Source: Lunularia cruciata
Lineage: Eukaryota > Streptophyta > Marchantiopsida > Lunulariales > Lunulariaceae
DNA: 64,000 nt
Assembly (NCBI GenBank): GCA_948567375.1
Contig: OX419761.1
Span: 23,748,501 to 23,812,500 of the forward strand
Reading direction: 5' to 3'
Part shown: positions 33,972 to 47,212 of the stretch, in pieces
How the letters are laid out: every line of letters begins with the position of its first letter
Position numbering within the stretch: position 1 is the first letter of the stretch
The notes under the pieces: model-generated
Databases searched by the model: none
What the model saw: only the letters and a program-made list of their open reading frames with translations
What the model was told of the DNA's origin: nothing
Program-made: the position numbers and the translations under genes

Positions 33972-35300
33972 TACTTGGGGCCAAGATCATTTGACGATCA
34001 AATACATGCCAAAATTTCCTTTATTGGACTTCTTTGTGCAAAAGTCGAGGATTGAAGATCTGGTTACTTGTTATCTGTTTCCTCTTTTTATTAAATCTTG
34101 ATGTTGTTGAATTTTGAACATAACGTCTTGAAATAGTTTTTGACTATCTGTGAGTGACCATCTGCTCAATTTACAAATTCATGAGTATTACGTTTTGTTG
34201 CTATGATTGCTACCGAGTAAAATGTGATACAAGCCAGTCTGTTAGACCTAGGCATAGCTTGTTGCCGCGATGACGATAATCTCGAGGACATCTTGGCTCT
34301 GAAACATCCTTATATACGGAGTGTGCGTCTTATGAGGTTGAGCTTAGCTTCATCTGGTTTTTGACGATCTGTGGGAGAGTAAAAAGCAGTAACCTTACAA
34401 AGCAGTACAAGGAAACGAATAATTATTCTATGCTCGTCATAGTTTGTTGCGATGTCAAGAATTGAGTTTCTGTAAATGAAAACAGCATTTGCTTCTCATG
34501 ATATCAATTTGAAACTCTACTTTTTACTTATATATAGGAGATCAGTTAATTTCATAAGGGTACTTGTCCATTTCTTCAAATTTAACACCAAACCTTGAAG
34601 TCCAGTATAACAAGCAATATCTTTGGTGCAAAGCTCTTTGATCAACTATACCAGAGACACCGAGAAACTACAACTACAACCATGGTATGGTAAGATTTCT
34701 CACTTCGCGCATACGACAGAATTTTTTGATTTTATATTGTGTGAAGTTTACGAGCCTGAAAGGAGATGAATTAGCTAGATTAGACATGAATGCATACTTG
34801 AGGAAGCGATAATTCCAGAAAATCAATTTACACGAGAAAAGGGACTCAGAGAAGGGAACCTTCAGAGTCTCTTTTATAAGCCTGCGGGGTCTCTCACCAA
34901 CCTCAAGCCGCAGAGCCTTGATAAGCAGTGTCTGCCATAGAGACAACATACATGTCGCCATCGTTTGCTTTACTTAACAATACCACTGCCTCGCGGCGTG
35001 ATGGCACATAAGCTAACCACTCCCCCAAGTCAATCTGATGCTTAGCGTCCAGGTTTTCTCTTGCATGTTTCTTTCACGGTGTGGAGATTTCCATGCGTCG
35101 CAAATTGGACGATAACCATCTCCATCCTCCACTGTACAATTGAAAGTTGACCAGAAATTCTTTTGTCTACACGTATTCGAGTATAAGAAATAGTTGGAGC
35201 AGAAAAGTACTTCATCATTAAAGATTTTATTTCTTAGCATTAAGTTTTTCTTCAAGCCAGCCCGTTGCTCACGCCTATGCCCATACTAAAATCATTGGAA
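33972..35300. other. 3' flank of the channel gene
   Basis: Balanced base composition as in the gene. It probably starts with the 3' UTR, but I see no clear polyadenylation signal. Small - strand open frames (34674-34961, 35013-35255) have no recognisable domain. Confidence 0.5.
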
Positions 35301-35899
35301 AGAAAGACATATCATGTGTATTCTATTTTGAGATGTGAACTGAACGACTGTCTATCATGTGTAGATTGAGCTGACAATGCACCATTGTTATCATGTCTAA
35401 TGTTAAGCTTCATAAAAGCTCGAATAGTATGAGACGATAATTGCCTTCTCGTTGCCAAAAGAATGCCCTTTCCAAGGTCAAAAATATCAACATTGGATCC
35501 AGTTATCCAATTTGAATACCTCCTCTAAGAAGAGTTAATATGGTTTGCTGTCTAAATTGGAACCTCTCTTGATTAAAGTATTGTAATCCTTGCATGCACA
35601 AGTCCAAGAAGAAGCAATATTTTCTGCTTGTTCACTCAATCTTCAATTCAATTACTTCCTTAAAACTTAAGAGAGGTCTTAATATAAAATATAAAAAATA
35701 GCCTCATTATCTCTTCAATAAGTCATATATAGTTGGAGTATTTTTGGGTGGTTCAAGTAGAGAATAACAAGAAGGTATAGTTGATAAAAAGGGTAACCAA
35801 GAGTCACGTTGACTGTATGTTTTGGAAAATATAGAGAGAGATATATATTCGGAAATAAATAACACAGAAATTAAAGGAAATACAATGAGCTTAAACTAA

Positions 35900-36640
35900 T
35901 ACCTCCTAGACCCAATGTCATTTCCACGAAAATCATATCCTTCTAGAAAGGTTATAAACTTCTCTAGATACAACTTAAGTGAAAATACAAGTCAATTTAT
36001 TCTAAAATGGTAGCTAAAATGCACATACCCTCCAGATTGCATCTTCTCACAATGGAATGCACTTGCATTTCAATAATCTTGGTCTTAGCATGATAGTTTT
36101 GACTTTTGGCATTCATAATTTTACTCATGTTATCTACAAAAGAAACATTCGCCTCAAATTTGTATCTCAGATCTTATGCATCTGACATAACCCAAACAAC
36201 TTATTGAATTGCATTCCAATCCAAAATATTTAGCCTCAATAGACGACAAAAAATCATGTGCTATTTCTTGCTTTGCAAGTCAAACGCATGTGGCGAATAG
36301 AAAAGCAAAAATTTATCTAGACTTGTCATCTACGAGACCTCAACATGCTAACATCTACTAGAGTCTTAACCATTTGAGCAGAATTTCAAACTATAATGTG
36401 CAACAGCCTTTAGATACCTAAGTATCTTTGCCTAATCTTTAGATTTAGTGCTCTTGGTTTCTCTATATGTTGATTGAGCTAACAAACAACGTATGCATGA
36501 TCTGATTTAATGGTCACCAGCAAGCCAAAAATCTTTTTAATAAGCCTTCCACAATGAATTTGTTCCGCTATGTCATCAACACCAAAAACCTGTTCCCGCT
36601 CCTTAGCTAGCATTATATAGGCATAGTGATCCATATCCTA
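35900..36640 (-). pseudogene. Copia RT end and RNase H remnant
   Basis: In shifting - strand frames I read KILRYLKAVAHYSLKF near 36400 and LSSIEAKYFGLECNS near 36230. They correspond to RYLKGT and LS(S/T)TEAEY of copia RT/RNase H. No frame is intact. It lies outside the LTR edge at 37064, so it is a separate, older copy. Confidence 0.65.
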
Positions 36641-37063
36641 TTCTTAACTATATATCAATGTTATTTATTTGGTAAAAAATAAAGAGAATAAATTTTTTAA
36701 TCTAGGGTATATCTAGAGAAAAAGTAAGTGATCTAAAATTTATCATATCAAATTTGAGAGCAAGTTGAGACTTAATATTTACAAGAGATTCTTTATCACA
36801 TTATGAAAGGATGTTTTATATAGAGGAAAAGGTGTAAGCACTCAAATATAGTTTAGAATTGGAAAGCATTGCTTAAAATCACAACAGAACTGGAGAGCAG
36901 AAAATTGGACAAACCTTACATGGTACAACAAGAGAACTAAAAACCCAAAAATTAAAGAACATGAAAACTCAATCCACTACAAATAGACCACCTCAACATT
37001 GCCTTGTTGTGTAGCCTAGGGCTAGACTAGTAGAGTTATCCATGGTAAAGAGTTAACCCTAAC

Positions 37064-39180
37064 AATCCCCCCCCCCCCCCCCCCCTTGATGGGTATGTAC
37101 CAATCTCGATGGGTATGTAACCTTTGTTATCCATATGAATACTCAATGGGAAGTTTTAGAAAAACCCTATACCTAGGCTTCTCTATAAAAAAAAGTTAAC
37201 TAGAACTAAGTTGTGACCTCATCAAGTTAGAGTACTATCATATACAAGGATTACATAAAGATAAGTTAACCTACTTGTGCTCCAATGGAAAACATGCAAT
37301 GTAACACAATGTCTAGAAAACTCTCCGAATGAATCTCTTTGGTAAGTGATTAGCTAGATTGAGTTTACTATCAATTTTGACTAGCTCAATTGTCTTATCA
37401 AACACTAGTTGTCCAATAAAATGATACTTGATATCTATATACTTCACCATGCCATTGATCACATGATTCCATATAAATATGCAAGATATAAAGGACTCTA
37501 ACTTCTACATTAGATATTCATATTATATTGTGTCAACCTCATGTTTGTAGCAAGCATATTTTACCAGATTGCCTCCTTTGTTGCATCTTTTGTGACTACA
37601 CACTTAGCCTCTCTAGTCAATTGAGATATGCATTTTTACAATGTATATCTCTAACTTATGCATCCTCTTCTAAGTATGAATACATACCTGATAGATTTCC
37701 TCTTATTCAAACCTTGACCAAAGTCAAAATCTATATAGTCTATCAAGGATTTCACTTTGAGGATCAAACAATCGACAAATATCCAATGTATCCTTAAGAT
37801 ACTTGAGAATCCACTTCATAGCTTCCTAATGTACCCTCCCTAGATTGACATGTATATGTGCACCTTGCCCATAGCAAAGGCAATGTTTATTCTAATGCAG
37901 ATCATTAAAAACATCATACTTCCTACAATTTGTCAGAAGGAACCTCGGATATTTTCCCCCTCTCCAAGTTATCTATAGGAGAAAGTTCATCAAATAAATT
38001 GAATTATGGAACCAAATAAGTAAGGAGTACTTATTGGCTTACAATTCTCCATGTTGAACCTTGCAAGTACCTTCTTATCATACTTGCTTTGCTCCAACCA
38101 TAGCTTACCATTCTAAAACTCTCTCAATATCTCTATTCCCAAAATTCTCTTGGTTATTCCTAGATCCTTCATCTTTAACTCCAAATTCAACATTGCCTTG
38201 AGTTTAATGATTTTAGATCTATGATTAGCAATTATCAAAATTTCATCCACATAGAGTACTAGAATAATGAAACTAAAGACCTCATTATCCAAAATCTTCA
38301 TATATGCAAAAGGATCAAACATGTTATGTTTGAATCCTTGTGTATTCATGAAGCCATCAAACCTCTTATTTCATTGTTGAGGAGCTTGCTTCAATCTATA
38401 TAAGGAGTTTAGAAATCTATAAACAGAATCTTTGTGGCCTATTTCTTAAAAAACTCTACAAACCAAATATTCCTAGATTTTCTTCACAAAGCACATGGCT
38501 ATTCATGTAGATCACTTCTTTCAAAGCTTTATATAGAAAAGCTATAACAACATTCATCTGATCCAAGTGAAGACCAAATAGAAAAACAAGAACACATAAC
38601 AATCATATGGTATAATAGTTGGCTATAGGTAAAAATATCTCAATTAATCCACACCCCTATATTTTTTGAATCCCTTGGTCACTAACCTGGCCTTGAAGAT
38701 TGTCTTAGCCTCTTCAATAAGATTATCTTGTAGCTTGAATACCCATTTTCTACCCATCAATTGTTGATCTTTAGGTAGCTTCACTAGCTCATAATTTTGG
38801 TTGTTAATAATCCATTGCAACTCATTCCATCCCGCTAAAGTTTCTCTAAAGAAGCTCAAGCCTCATGATATGAAGAAGTCTCTCCTTCTTCCAAGATCAA
38901 TGCATTCTTATCATCTTCAAGAGAAAGATCCTCATCTTCCAACTTAGATGAATCTGCACATGTACCATACCTAGAGTAGCTCTACTAATACAACCAGATG
39001 TCCTAATAGATATCTTTGCTTGATCTTCTTGTACTTGTAGTTTTTGATCTTCACCATCTACATATTGCTCCTCAAGCTCTGGTTCTTGTGGCTCTAGAAT
39101 TATCTCCACCTCTATAGGTGCTTCTCCTTGTGGCTCATCATGAAAACTATCATAATTAATCTCTCCTCAAGTACACTAGA
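37064..39180 (-). mobile_element. Copia remnant, 3' half
   Basis: On the - strand: an acidic linker (EPQEPELEEQYVDGEDQ) near 39060, RT start (NNQNYELVKLP, GRKWVFKLQD, FKARLVTKGFKK) at 38859-38644, catalytic region VLYVDEILIIANH near 38250, IRINIAFAMGKV near 37880, RNase H end (IDIKYHFIGQLV, ELVKIDSKLNLAN) at 37450-37320. At 37064 TGTTAGGGTTAAC begins, preceded by a G-run that acts as polypurine tract, so the 3' LTR lies to the left. Stops throughout. YVDE replaces YVDD. Confidence 0.75.
37067..37085. repeat. Poly-C run, 19 bases
   Basis: An uninterrupted run of 19 C on the + strand, G on the element's strand, just before the TGTTAG LTR start at 37064. It is an expanded polypurine tract. Confidence 0.9.
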
Positions 39181-39299
39181 GAGAGGATATTTTCCCTTGT
39201 TATTGTACAGAGCTTGAACATTCTTTCACTCTTTCAATAATCTAGATTCATTGATTTACAACTTCATCATACTTTTGGGTAGTATTTGAGTACTAATTG

Positions 39300-40250
39300 G
39301 CCAAATTTATCTCCATTTTCTTACTAGTATCCTTCAAATGAATTAGGCCAACCTTGAAGAAGACCACTCACTTTTGCAAGGCTTCCTTGAGTTCCATATA
39401 TTGACCCTTTGATGAATTGGAATCTTACACCACATAAATAATAATTGCAATACTTGACCATCCTTAGATCCAACTCTTTGATGTCTATGACTATCTCATT
39501 ACTTTCTTGCTTGCTCAAAACCTCAATCTTAGAAATTTGAAGTTTCACATCCCTAAATATGTTCACCAAATCCTCAGCTGAAATTTCACCTGCCTTAGGA
39601 TCAGATGATACACTTCCCCGTGCTTATTGGCTCTTCATGAGAAACATTACTTGAAATAATGAGTACAAATGTAATTGATAACAACTTATATTTACACATT
39701 TGTCTCTCTATCAACAATGATACAACACCTTTGACATCCCTCTAATTGGTTGTAATGCCTCATTCCTCAACTTTGTTCTCTAAAAGCACTTCTAACTTCT
39801 CATGCAATATAGTATCTATAGCTTACAAGAAAATCTTAACTTTCTCTGTATCCAAACTGAGCTTCTCTACCCTAAGAAGCTGTTCAAACTTCCTCTCAAA
39901 CTCCTTCAAAATCTTTTCACAATCAAATGCTTACTTGGTCTCCCTATCCACTCTAGAAATGATCTTCTTGTCACTCTCTCATAATCTTTCATAGAAAACT
40001 CATCCTTCAATACACACACAAAAACCAGCCAATTCACTCTACTTGCTTGTGCTAACCTATTGATTATATCTCTAGGTTCAAATCTAGAAGCAAGTACAAG
40101 CATGGAGACTCTATTCTGATTATAAACCTTGTGCACATCCATATGAAACTCATAAAATCTCATAAACTTTGAGATCTCTTTACTATCAAATTAACCATTC
40201 TCATTGACCACAAAATGCAATGCACTTTTTTTTATAAAGACTCTTGTCTC
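39300..40250 (-). pseudogene. Gypsy family 2 gag remnant, inverted
   Basis: On the - strand: YNQNRVSMLVLASRFEPRD and FSMKDYERVTRRSFLEW (40163-39906), later VNIFRDVKLQISKIEVLSKQ (39569-39324). The last part matches the + strand frame at 42999-43250 (VKVQISKIEVVGKQ), so both belong to one gypsy family in opposite orientation. All frames are broken. Confidence 0.75.
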
Positions 40251-40779
40251 TCATCCACTTGTTGTTGATGCATATATGTCATAAATGCTTGAAACATTTT
40301 CATAACATCTAGACCAAGATCTCCTTGAGATGATAAGACTACTCCTTGGGATGATGATCCTACCCTTGATTAGCCATTGCACCTAATTCCTGAATGGATG
40401 AAACTAAAATCTATAATCCCATAGTAAATTTCACATTGAGTTCACAAGATTTATCAAAGAATTTATCTTCCAAATACTAGAAGGTCAAAGTTCTTATTGG
40501 ATAGACATTAGATCTATTTGTGTAGAACTTCTAATCCCTCTCAAAGTTCCTAGACTTAATACAACTACTCCTTAAATATCACTAAATCCAAGCAAGAGGT
40601 TTGAAACACCCTAGACCTCCCATAATTCAAGAAATTTATCACGTTTTGAAATTTTACTCAAAAAGATTTAAAGTATTGTATTGATGTAAAGTGAATTGCA
40701 TATACTCAAGAAGTTAGCTAAACATGCTAACTATATACTGATATTTGAGGTACTTGAGTAGGAGTATCATCAGAAGAGC

Positions 40780-42520
40780 TATTTTATATGATCTATACAT
40801 GTTTGAAGCTCATGAGCATCAAGATAAAGAATGGAGTAACCAAGATTTAAGATCATGTTGATGCTTTCAATGATTTTGTTGTAAATTTATAGAAACTTGG
40901 AGAGATAATCCATGATGAGAAGAAGGCTCTTCATATGCTAAGTTCATTGCCTTCTTCTTATCAAACTCTATCACAAGTGTTGCTTCATTGTGATAGTAAG
41001 TATATGCCTATAATGGAGTAGTGTTTGGTTTGCTTATTATTGACTTTTAGAAGAATACAATGCTCTCTTTTGAGCATCTCAATCATCTAGATCAGCTTTA
41101 AATGCATCCCATGGGATGTCTCAAAAGAAGGGTGATCGGAAAGACAAAGCTAGATCTAAGCCTAGATCTTAATTGAGAGAATATTTGAAGGGAAGAAGAC
41201 TATGGTATGTTAGAAGTGTGGCAAGCTTGGACACATGTCATAATAAGGCAATTGACTCATTTTTGATAATTTTGTTTATTCAATAAAAGACAAGGAATAT
41301 TAATTGGATGATGATTATCCCTTGTGAAGGTTATGGCATGTAACATTGTGCACTTCACTTGAAAGTATAGGTGATAAACGTTCTAGATTTTGCTTGTTCA
41401 TATCATATTTGTTGCATGCTAAGATTCTTTAGTTCTTAATCCTACTTTTAATGCTTCAATCATATGATGTGGAATGATCACCATACTAGATTGTGGGTAT
41501 TTGAGTTGTTAGGATTGCATGTTTGATGTAGTAGTCCAAACATTGACTAATATTTTGTTACATTCTTGATATAAGGAAGAATTTAATTTCGCTTGGTATG
41601 TTGGAGGGTTATTAGTGAGAAATAGTTGATGCAATACTTCAAGTAATAGCTGGTTTTAATTGGTTTTAAAAATGATTAAGCATAAGAAACTATATGTGTT
41701 AGAAAGCAATACTATGTGTGGGAAAAAATGTTTCTAGATATCCATATGAGAGGTAATTAAGACTATATCACATGAGTGAGAGAAAATTGACAATTGAAAA
41801 ATTGAAAAATCTTGGTAAAAAAGAATTTTTTTTTTAATTTTTGGTCTAGTAAACTAGATTTTTGTAAACACTATGTATTTGTAGAGTAGCATAGACTTGA
41901 TTTTGGTGTTTGAATTTGTAGTTCTAATTTTTTATGAAAACATATAAATGTTTATATGTGATTTCTTGCTCCAATTCTTTCACTATTTAGAAAAAAGTAC
42001 AATGTATCTTTTATAAATGATTATTCAAGGTTCTTTTTTCTTTGTCACTTTCAAGAAGTAGAAGGTCCTTGTTGAGAATCAGACTACATACAAGGTGAAA
42101 ATCTTGGATGCAAAGAGTGAGATGTCTACAATTGAAAATGGTGGGGAGTACACTTCAAAGACATTTAGAAGGTACTATAAAGAACAATGGAGTACTTTAC
42201 ATCTCACTATAGCTATACTCTTTAGTAGAATGATTTTATTGAACAACTCATTAAACGCTATTGGAGCAAACAAGAAGTACATTGAGCCAATCTAGTTTAC
42301 CACATAACTTTGGGTAGAAGTTGTCAAAATTGCAACTTCTTTAGAAAATCTCTCTCCTTCTAGTGCAATCAAGTTTAAGATACCATTTGATATGAGATCT
42401 AGTTTAAGATTGTTTGCAGATTATCATGGCTTGGTAGTCTTTGGTTGAGATGTATATCCATTCACACCTTTTGAGAATAGATCTATATCCAAGAAATGTG
42501 TTTTTCTTTAGATCATACAT
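40780..42520 (+). pseudogene. Copia remnant, 5' half (gag to integrase)
   Basis: In broken + frames: gag DHVDAFNDFVVNL and EKKALHMLSSLPSSYQTLSQ (40850-40980), a zinc-knuckle trace KCGKLGHMS near 41220, integrase FINDYSRFFFLCHFQE near 42010 and ENGGEYTSKTFRRYYKEQW at 42130-42190, then a trace of SKKCVFL near 42490. Stops are frequent. With the inverted 3' half at 37064-39180 it could make up one copia element, but this is inference. Confidence 0.7.
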
Positions 42521-42551
42521 CCAAGAAATGTGTTTTTCTTGGATATAGGGT

Positions 42552-42778
42552 TGGTGTGAAGTATTACAAGCTATGGGATCTAGAGAAGCTCAATTTAGAT
42601 GTAGAGAAGATTAAGTTTTCTTTTAAGCTATAGATCCTCTATTCCATGAGAAATTGGAAGTGGTGGTGTGAAGTGTTACAAGCTATGGGACCAAAAGAAG
42701 CTCATTTTAGATGTAGAGAAGATTAAGATTTTCTTGTAAGCTATAGATCCTCTATTCCATGAGAAATTGGAAGTGCTT
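42552..42778 (+). repeat. ~112-bp direct duplication in gypsy gag
   Basis: GGTGTGAAGTATTACAAGCT starts a segment at about 42552 that recurs from about 42664 (GGTGTGAAGTGTTACAAGCT). Both copies end ATGAGAAATTGGAAGTG. They differ by scattered substitutions and short indels. Confidence 0.85.
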
Positions 42779-42779
42779 T

Positions 42780-45700
42780 TAGAGAACAAAATTGATAAAA
42801 GAGGAATCACAACCAATTAGGGAGATGTTGAAGATGTTGTAGCGTTGTTGACAAAGAGACAAATGTGTAAATATAAGTTGTTATCACTTATACCTATTCT
42901 CATTATTTCAAGTAATTTTTCTCATGAGGAGCTAATAAGAAAGAGGAAGTTGTATCATATGGGATCCTTAGGTAGGTAAAAGTTCAACTGAGGATTTAGT
43001 GAATATATTTAAGGATGTGAAAGTTCAAATTTCTAAGATTGAGGTTGTTGGCAAGCAAGCTAGTAATGAGATGGTGAATAGACATCAAGAAGTTGAATCT
43101 AAGGATGGTCAAGTATTAGTATTGTTATGTCTATGGTGTGATATTCCAATTCATCTAAGGGATCAATGTGCAGAATTCAAGGAAGCCTTGAAAAAGGGAG
43201 TGGTCGTCCTCAAGGATGGCCTAGTTTATTTGAAGTATACTAGTAAGTAAATGAAGACAAATTTTGGCAAAGGAGGTATGAAGAAGTTAGTTGAGGATAT
43301 TCTTACTTGTCATGAGGTGTAGTTTGAAGATACAAGTTGAAGATGAGTAAAAGCTGCATGACTCTCTATGATCACAAGTTCAAAATTGTATGTGTAAGAA
43401 GATGTCTAGAGTTGTACAATGAGGGGTAGGTAATACTCTCAAGTAATCTATCATTGGCATGACCCCATAGATTATATGTATATTCATGCTTACATTGCAA
43501 AGACTTGGTATGATGTCTTGGTGGAGGAGAAAAAAAGAAGAGATGCCAGAGCACGGTTTGGACCCAAAAATATCTGATATTACAATGATGAAGCTAGATT
43601 ATCAAAAGTACAAACAAGATCAAGAGGAAATATTGCATTGGAGTTTGAAGTTAAGCAAAAACCTCTTAGGATTTGTCCATAGATGAAGGATTGGCTTAAG
43701 AAGAAAATAGATAAATGTTTGAAAGAATTGAGGAGGAAAAAAGAGGTCCATTACTTTCTTACAAATTCCATTCTAAAATTGAAGCCACAACTAATTTGAG
43801 GAAGATTTAGGATTTTGAATAAGAATGTGGAATTTACACTTGGAGAACTAATTGGCATTGCTAAGAGAGAGTTTCATGAGGTTATTTTTTATATGATCAA
43901 GGGAAGCACTCTGGAATAAAAGGTTTCTTGAGACCTAGATTGCAAAATTCTACCAAGGAGAGGTAGTATAAGGAGAGGATGAGTGTGCTAAATCCTTTCA
44001 TTCCAACATTACACATAAAAGTTACCAAGTGAGATTTGAGGATGTTAGAGCTGAGGAGGTGGGAAGCCATTTTAACCAACATCATTGGGCAAGAGTTACA
44101 ACAAAAACATTGATCAAGTGGAGAGCTTTGGAGGAGCCAGTTGTAGCTATGATTGCTCATGGTTTTGAATTGAATCTGATTTCCAAGGATTAATATGGCC
44201 TATTGATATTGATCATGATTGGAAGGTCATAAAGGTGATAATAGCAAAAGTGGGCTTTATGGAGCATGTCCTAATGTCAAGGTGACCAATAGGGATGTTA
44301 GTGGCTTCTAAAATTTCTTTATCTATCAGAAGGCTATACATCCAATCTTGTTATCCTAGCCTTATTTTATTGCATTGAGGATGGAGACAACAGTTTTGGA
44401 TGATGGATTTGCATGTCAAATAAGGAGTACAAATGGCACAAAGAGGTCAAGCTCTAGACTATTTGTGCTAACCATCATAGAAATAGGGACAAATTGAGAG
44501 ATGTGTTTAGGATTTTAAGTGAGGAAAAATTGAGAGAAGTGGTGTTTGGTCATCTTCATGATGAAGGGGAGTTTCAAGAAGTACCGTTACAAGGCAAGAA
44601 TGTGATTAATTGAGTACAATGAAGTCTTTGTTCACAAGGATGAAGAGAAGCTATGTTGTACACGCTTTAAGTGTGTTGCACAAGTTTTTTGGTTGTGTGC
44701 CATTTACCAAAGTGGAAGAATTATAGAAAGTATGGAAAGAAGCATGAGATTATGTTAAAAGTGTGTAGCTTGTGTTCTGGAAGAAAAAGAAATGGAAGAG
44801 GGAGAAATTTTATTATGGGCTTTAGAGGAACAATATTTCCTAGATGATTTGAGTAAGTTATCCAAGATCTGCAATGATTCTATGGATATAGGTGAAGAAA
44901 TAGTTATACATAAATGATCCAATGAATTTTACAATATGATGGATAATTTTTGCAAGGAGAGAAGTTGTAGATACTAAGGGGTAGTGGTTGAGACAAAATA
45001 TAAACTTTTTGACAAGAAAGTAAAACATGTTGCTCAACCACTACCTATGGACTTATTGGAGCAATTGGGATGTAAAAGGAGCAAAGGAGAAATGTCTTAG
45101 AAAGCCCACAAGGATGGATCATTGGTTCATGGAGGAGACTTTGAAGATGTTGAAGGTTGGTAATGGAAATTTTCTTATGGATGAAGAGAAGAAGCGATTT
45201 ACCAAAATTCTATCTAAACATGGTAAAGCCTTTGCTTTTCAAACTTTACAAATATGATGTGTAGATCTAGCTATTTATTGCCTATGATCATTTTCATATT
45301 TTGCATATTTTTGTGGATTTTGAGAACATTTCTTCTTCCTAAAGCTCATTTTCCAAGACTCATTGCTTTGTTGAATGAAATGGGGGGCCAAATAGGAATT
45401 TTAGAGCAATCTATAGTTCCTTATTCTAGTAGATGGTTTCCACTTCCTAAAAAGAATGGAAAACTCAAGTTTATACATGATATGCAATCTATGAACCAAG
45501 TTAATATTAGTGACATGAATGTTTAGTGTAGAGGAATTCATAGATGAATTTATAGGTAGATTCCTTTACTCAATGGGAGACTTGTATTACGGGTATGATC
45601 AATTTCAATTAGTTGAGGGGAGTAGGGACTTGACACCAATGAGGATGTCATTAGGATTGATGAAAATTTGTACCTTAATTCAAGGAGCCACAAATTCTAT

Positions 45701-47212
45701 AGCCTATATATGAGTGTTATGCATAGGGTTTGCAAGACTTCATTCCAGAGAAAACTATGCATTTCTTGGATGACATACCTATTAAAGGATGTGTAGAAAT
45801 GGAGAAGGATGACCAAGTAGATACAATAAGTAGCTATTAATTTTTTTTCCAATTATATTATGGATTGCTAAAAAATTCTTTCAAGGTTGGAGGAAATGCA
45901 TTTGATATTATTGGGGGAGAAATCAACATTTGAAGTTGGTGAAGTACTTGTAGTTGGGCATTTGATTGGACCATACGGAAATAATCTATGTGAAATAAAG
46001 TGCAAGCCATAATAAGGATCTATGAAATATGCAACACCAAGATAGAAGGTGCTTTTAAGCTTTTTAGGTGTTTGTCTATTTTAAAAAACTTGGATTCCTC
46101 ACTTTGCATATGTTTTGTATCCTTTGTATCAACAACTAAGGAAGAAAAAGAAATTCAATAGGAAGAGAACTAGATTTGTTGCATACAAGACTTGAAGAGG
46201 TAACTAGTTTTTGCAAGGTGAGTTGAGATATATCTATTTTTCTCACATTTAATAATATTAAATGTGAGAAAAATAGACTTATCCCCTTCATATGATACCT
46301 TCTTATTGGTGAAGGTTGGTCAATAGGGCACGTGGATGAAGATGGCCAAAGGTGTGTGATTAAATTTGGTGCTAAGGTCTTAAACCAAAGATTACAAGAT
46401 TATCATTAAGTTGAGTTGTGTAGGATGATTTTTCCTCTAAAGATAGATAAGGGGTATTTTATATGAGCACCATAGATTGTAAAAACAGATTTTTTATTGC
46501 CACTTGGTGTGATCATTGGTTTTTAAACTCTAGATATTTTTATGCTTAGATGGATAGCTTATATAAAGATGTTGAGTCCAAAATTTAGGCATATTTGTGA
46601 TGTTTGAAATCTGATAGCTGACATGCTATCTAAAGAAATGTTCTATGAGCAAGTAATAGTGGAGGAAGAGCTTTGTGTTGGGGATGACTTCTACAACATA
46701 AAATTAATAAAAGGTACTAATAGAAATATTGTCTTTGCTTTTGAGTCATTCTTTGAGAACTTGTATGAAGGAGAATGGTTATCAATTGGGAAGTACTAAG
46801 CACTCTCAATAGACAAGAAGGTTGGAAAGATGAGTTTTTTAAAGGGATCAAAAGGAAGGCATACAACTATTTCTTGAGAGATTAGCTTGTGTGGAATCTC
46901 TCACCGAGTTGTTGATGATCTTGAAACAAACACTTAGTTGATCAAAGACTATCATGATAGTCTTTGGGTAAGACATAAAGGTGTATGGCTCCATTTTCCA
47001 AACTTAAGGAAAATTATTGGTGGAAAGGAATGTATCATGATTTTGTCTCCTTTCTTGGTACTTGTGAGACTTGTCAATTCTATTCCACTATCAAGTATAG
47101 GAAGGAACTCCATCCACATATCCATTAGCTATGCATTGTAAGTGGTTATTATGCCTAAGGGAGTTTAGCAAAGGAGATATTTAATTCTAGCCAAGAAAGA
47201 TCTTACCAATCA
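42780..47212 (+). mobile_element. Ty3/gypsy family 2 remnant, gag to integrase
   Basis: Order on the + strand: gag end with VKVQISKIEVVGKQ and LCLWCDIPIHLRDQC (42999-43250); a long decayed stretch; RT with YSSRWFPLPKKNGKLKF (45420-45470), SMGDLYYGYDQFQLVEGSRD and, near 45760, FLDDIPIKGC; RNase H end with MLRWIAYIKML near 46560; integrase with DYHDSLWVRHKGVW near 46960 and ILAKKDLTNQ near 47190. It is cut off inside the integrase core, where the sequence changes abruptly. This RT differs from family 1. No frame is intact. Confidence 0.8.
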
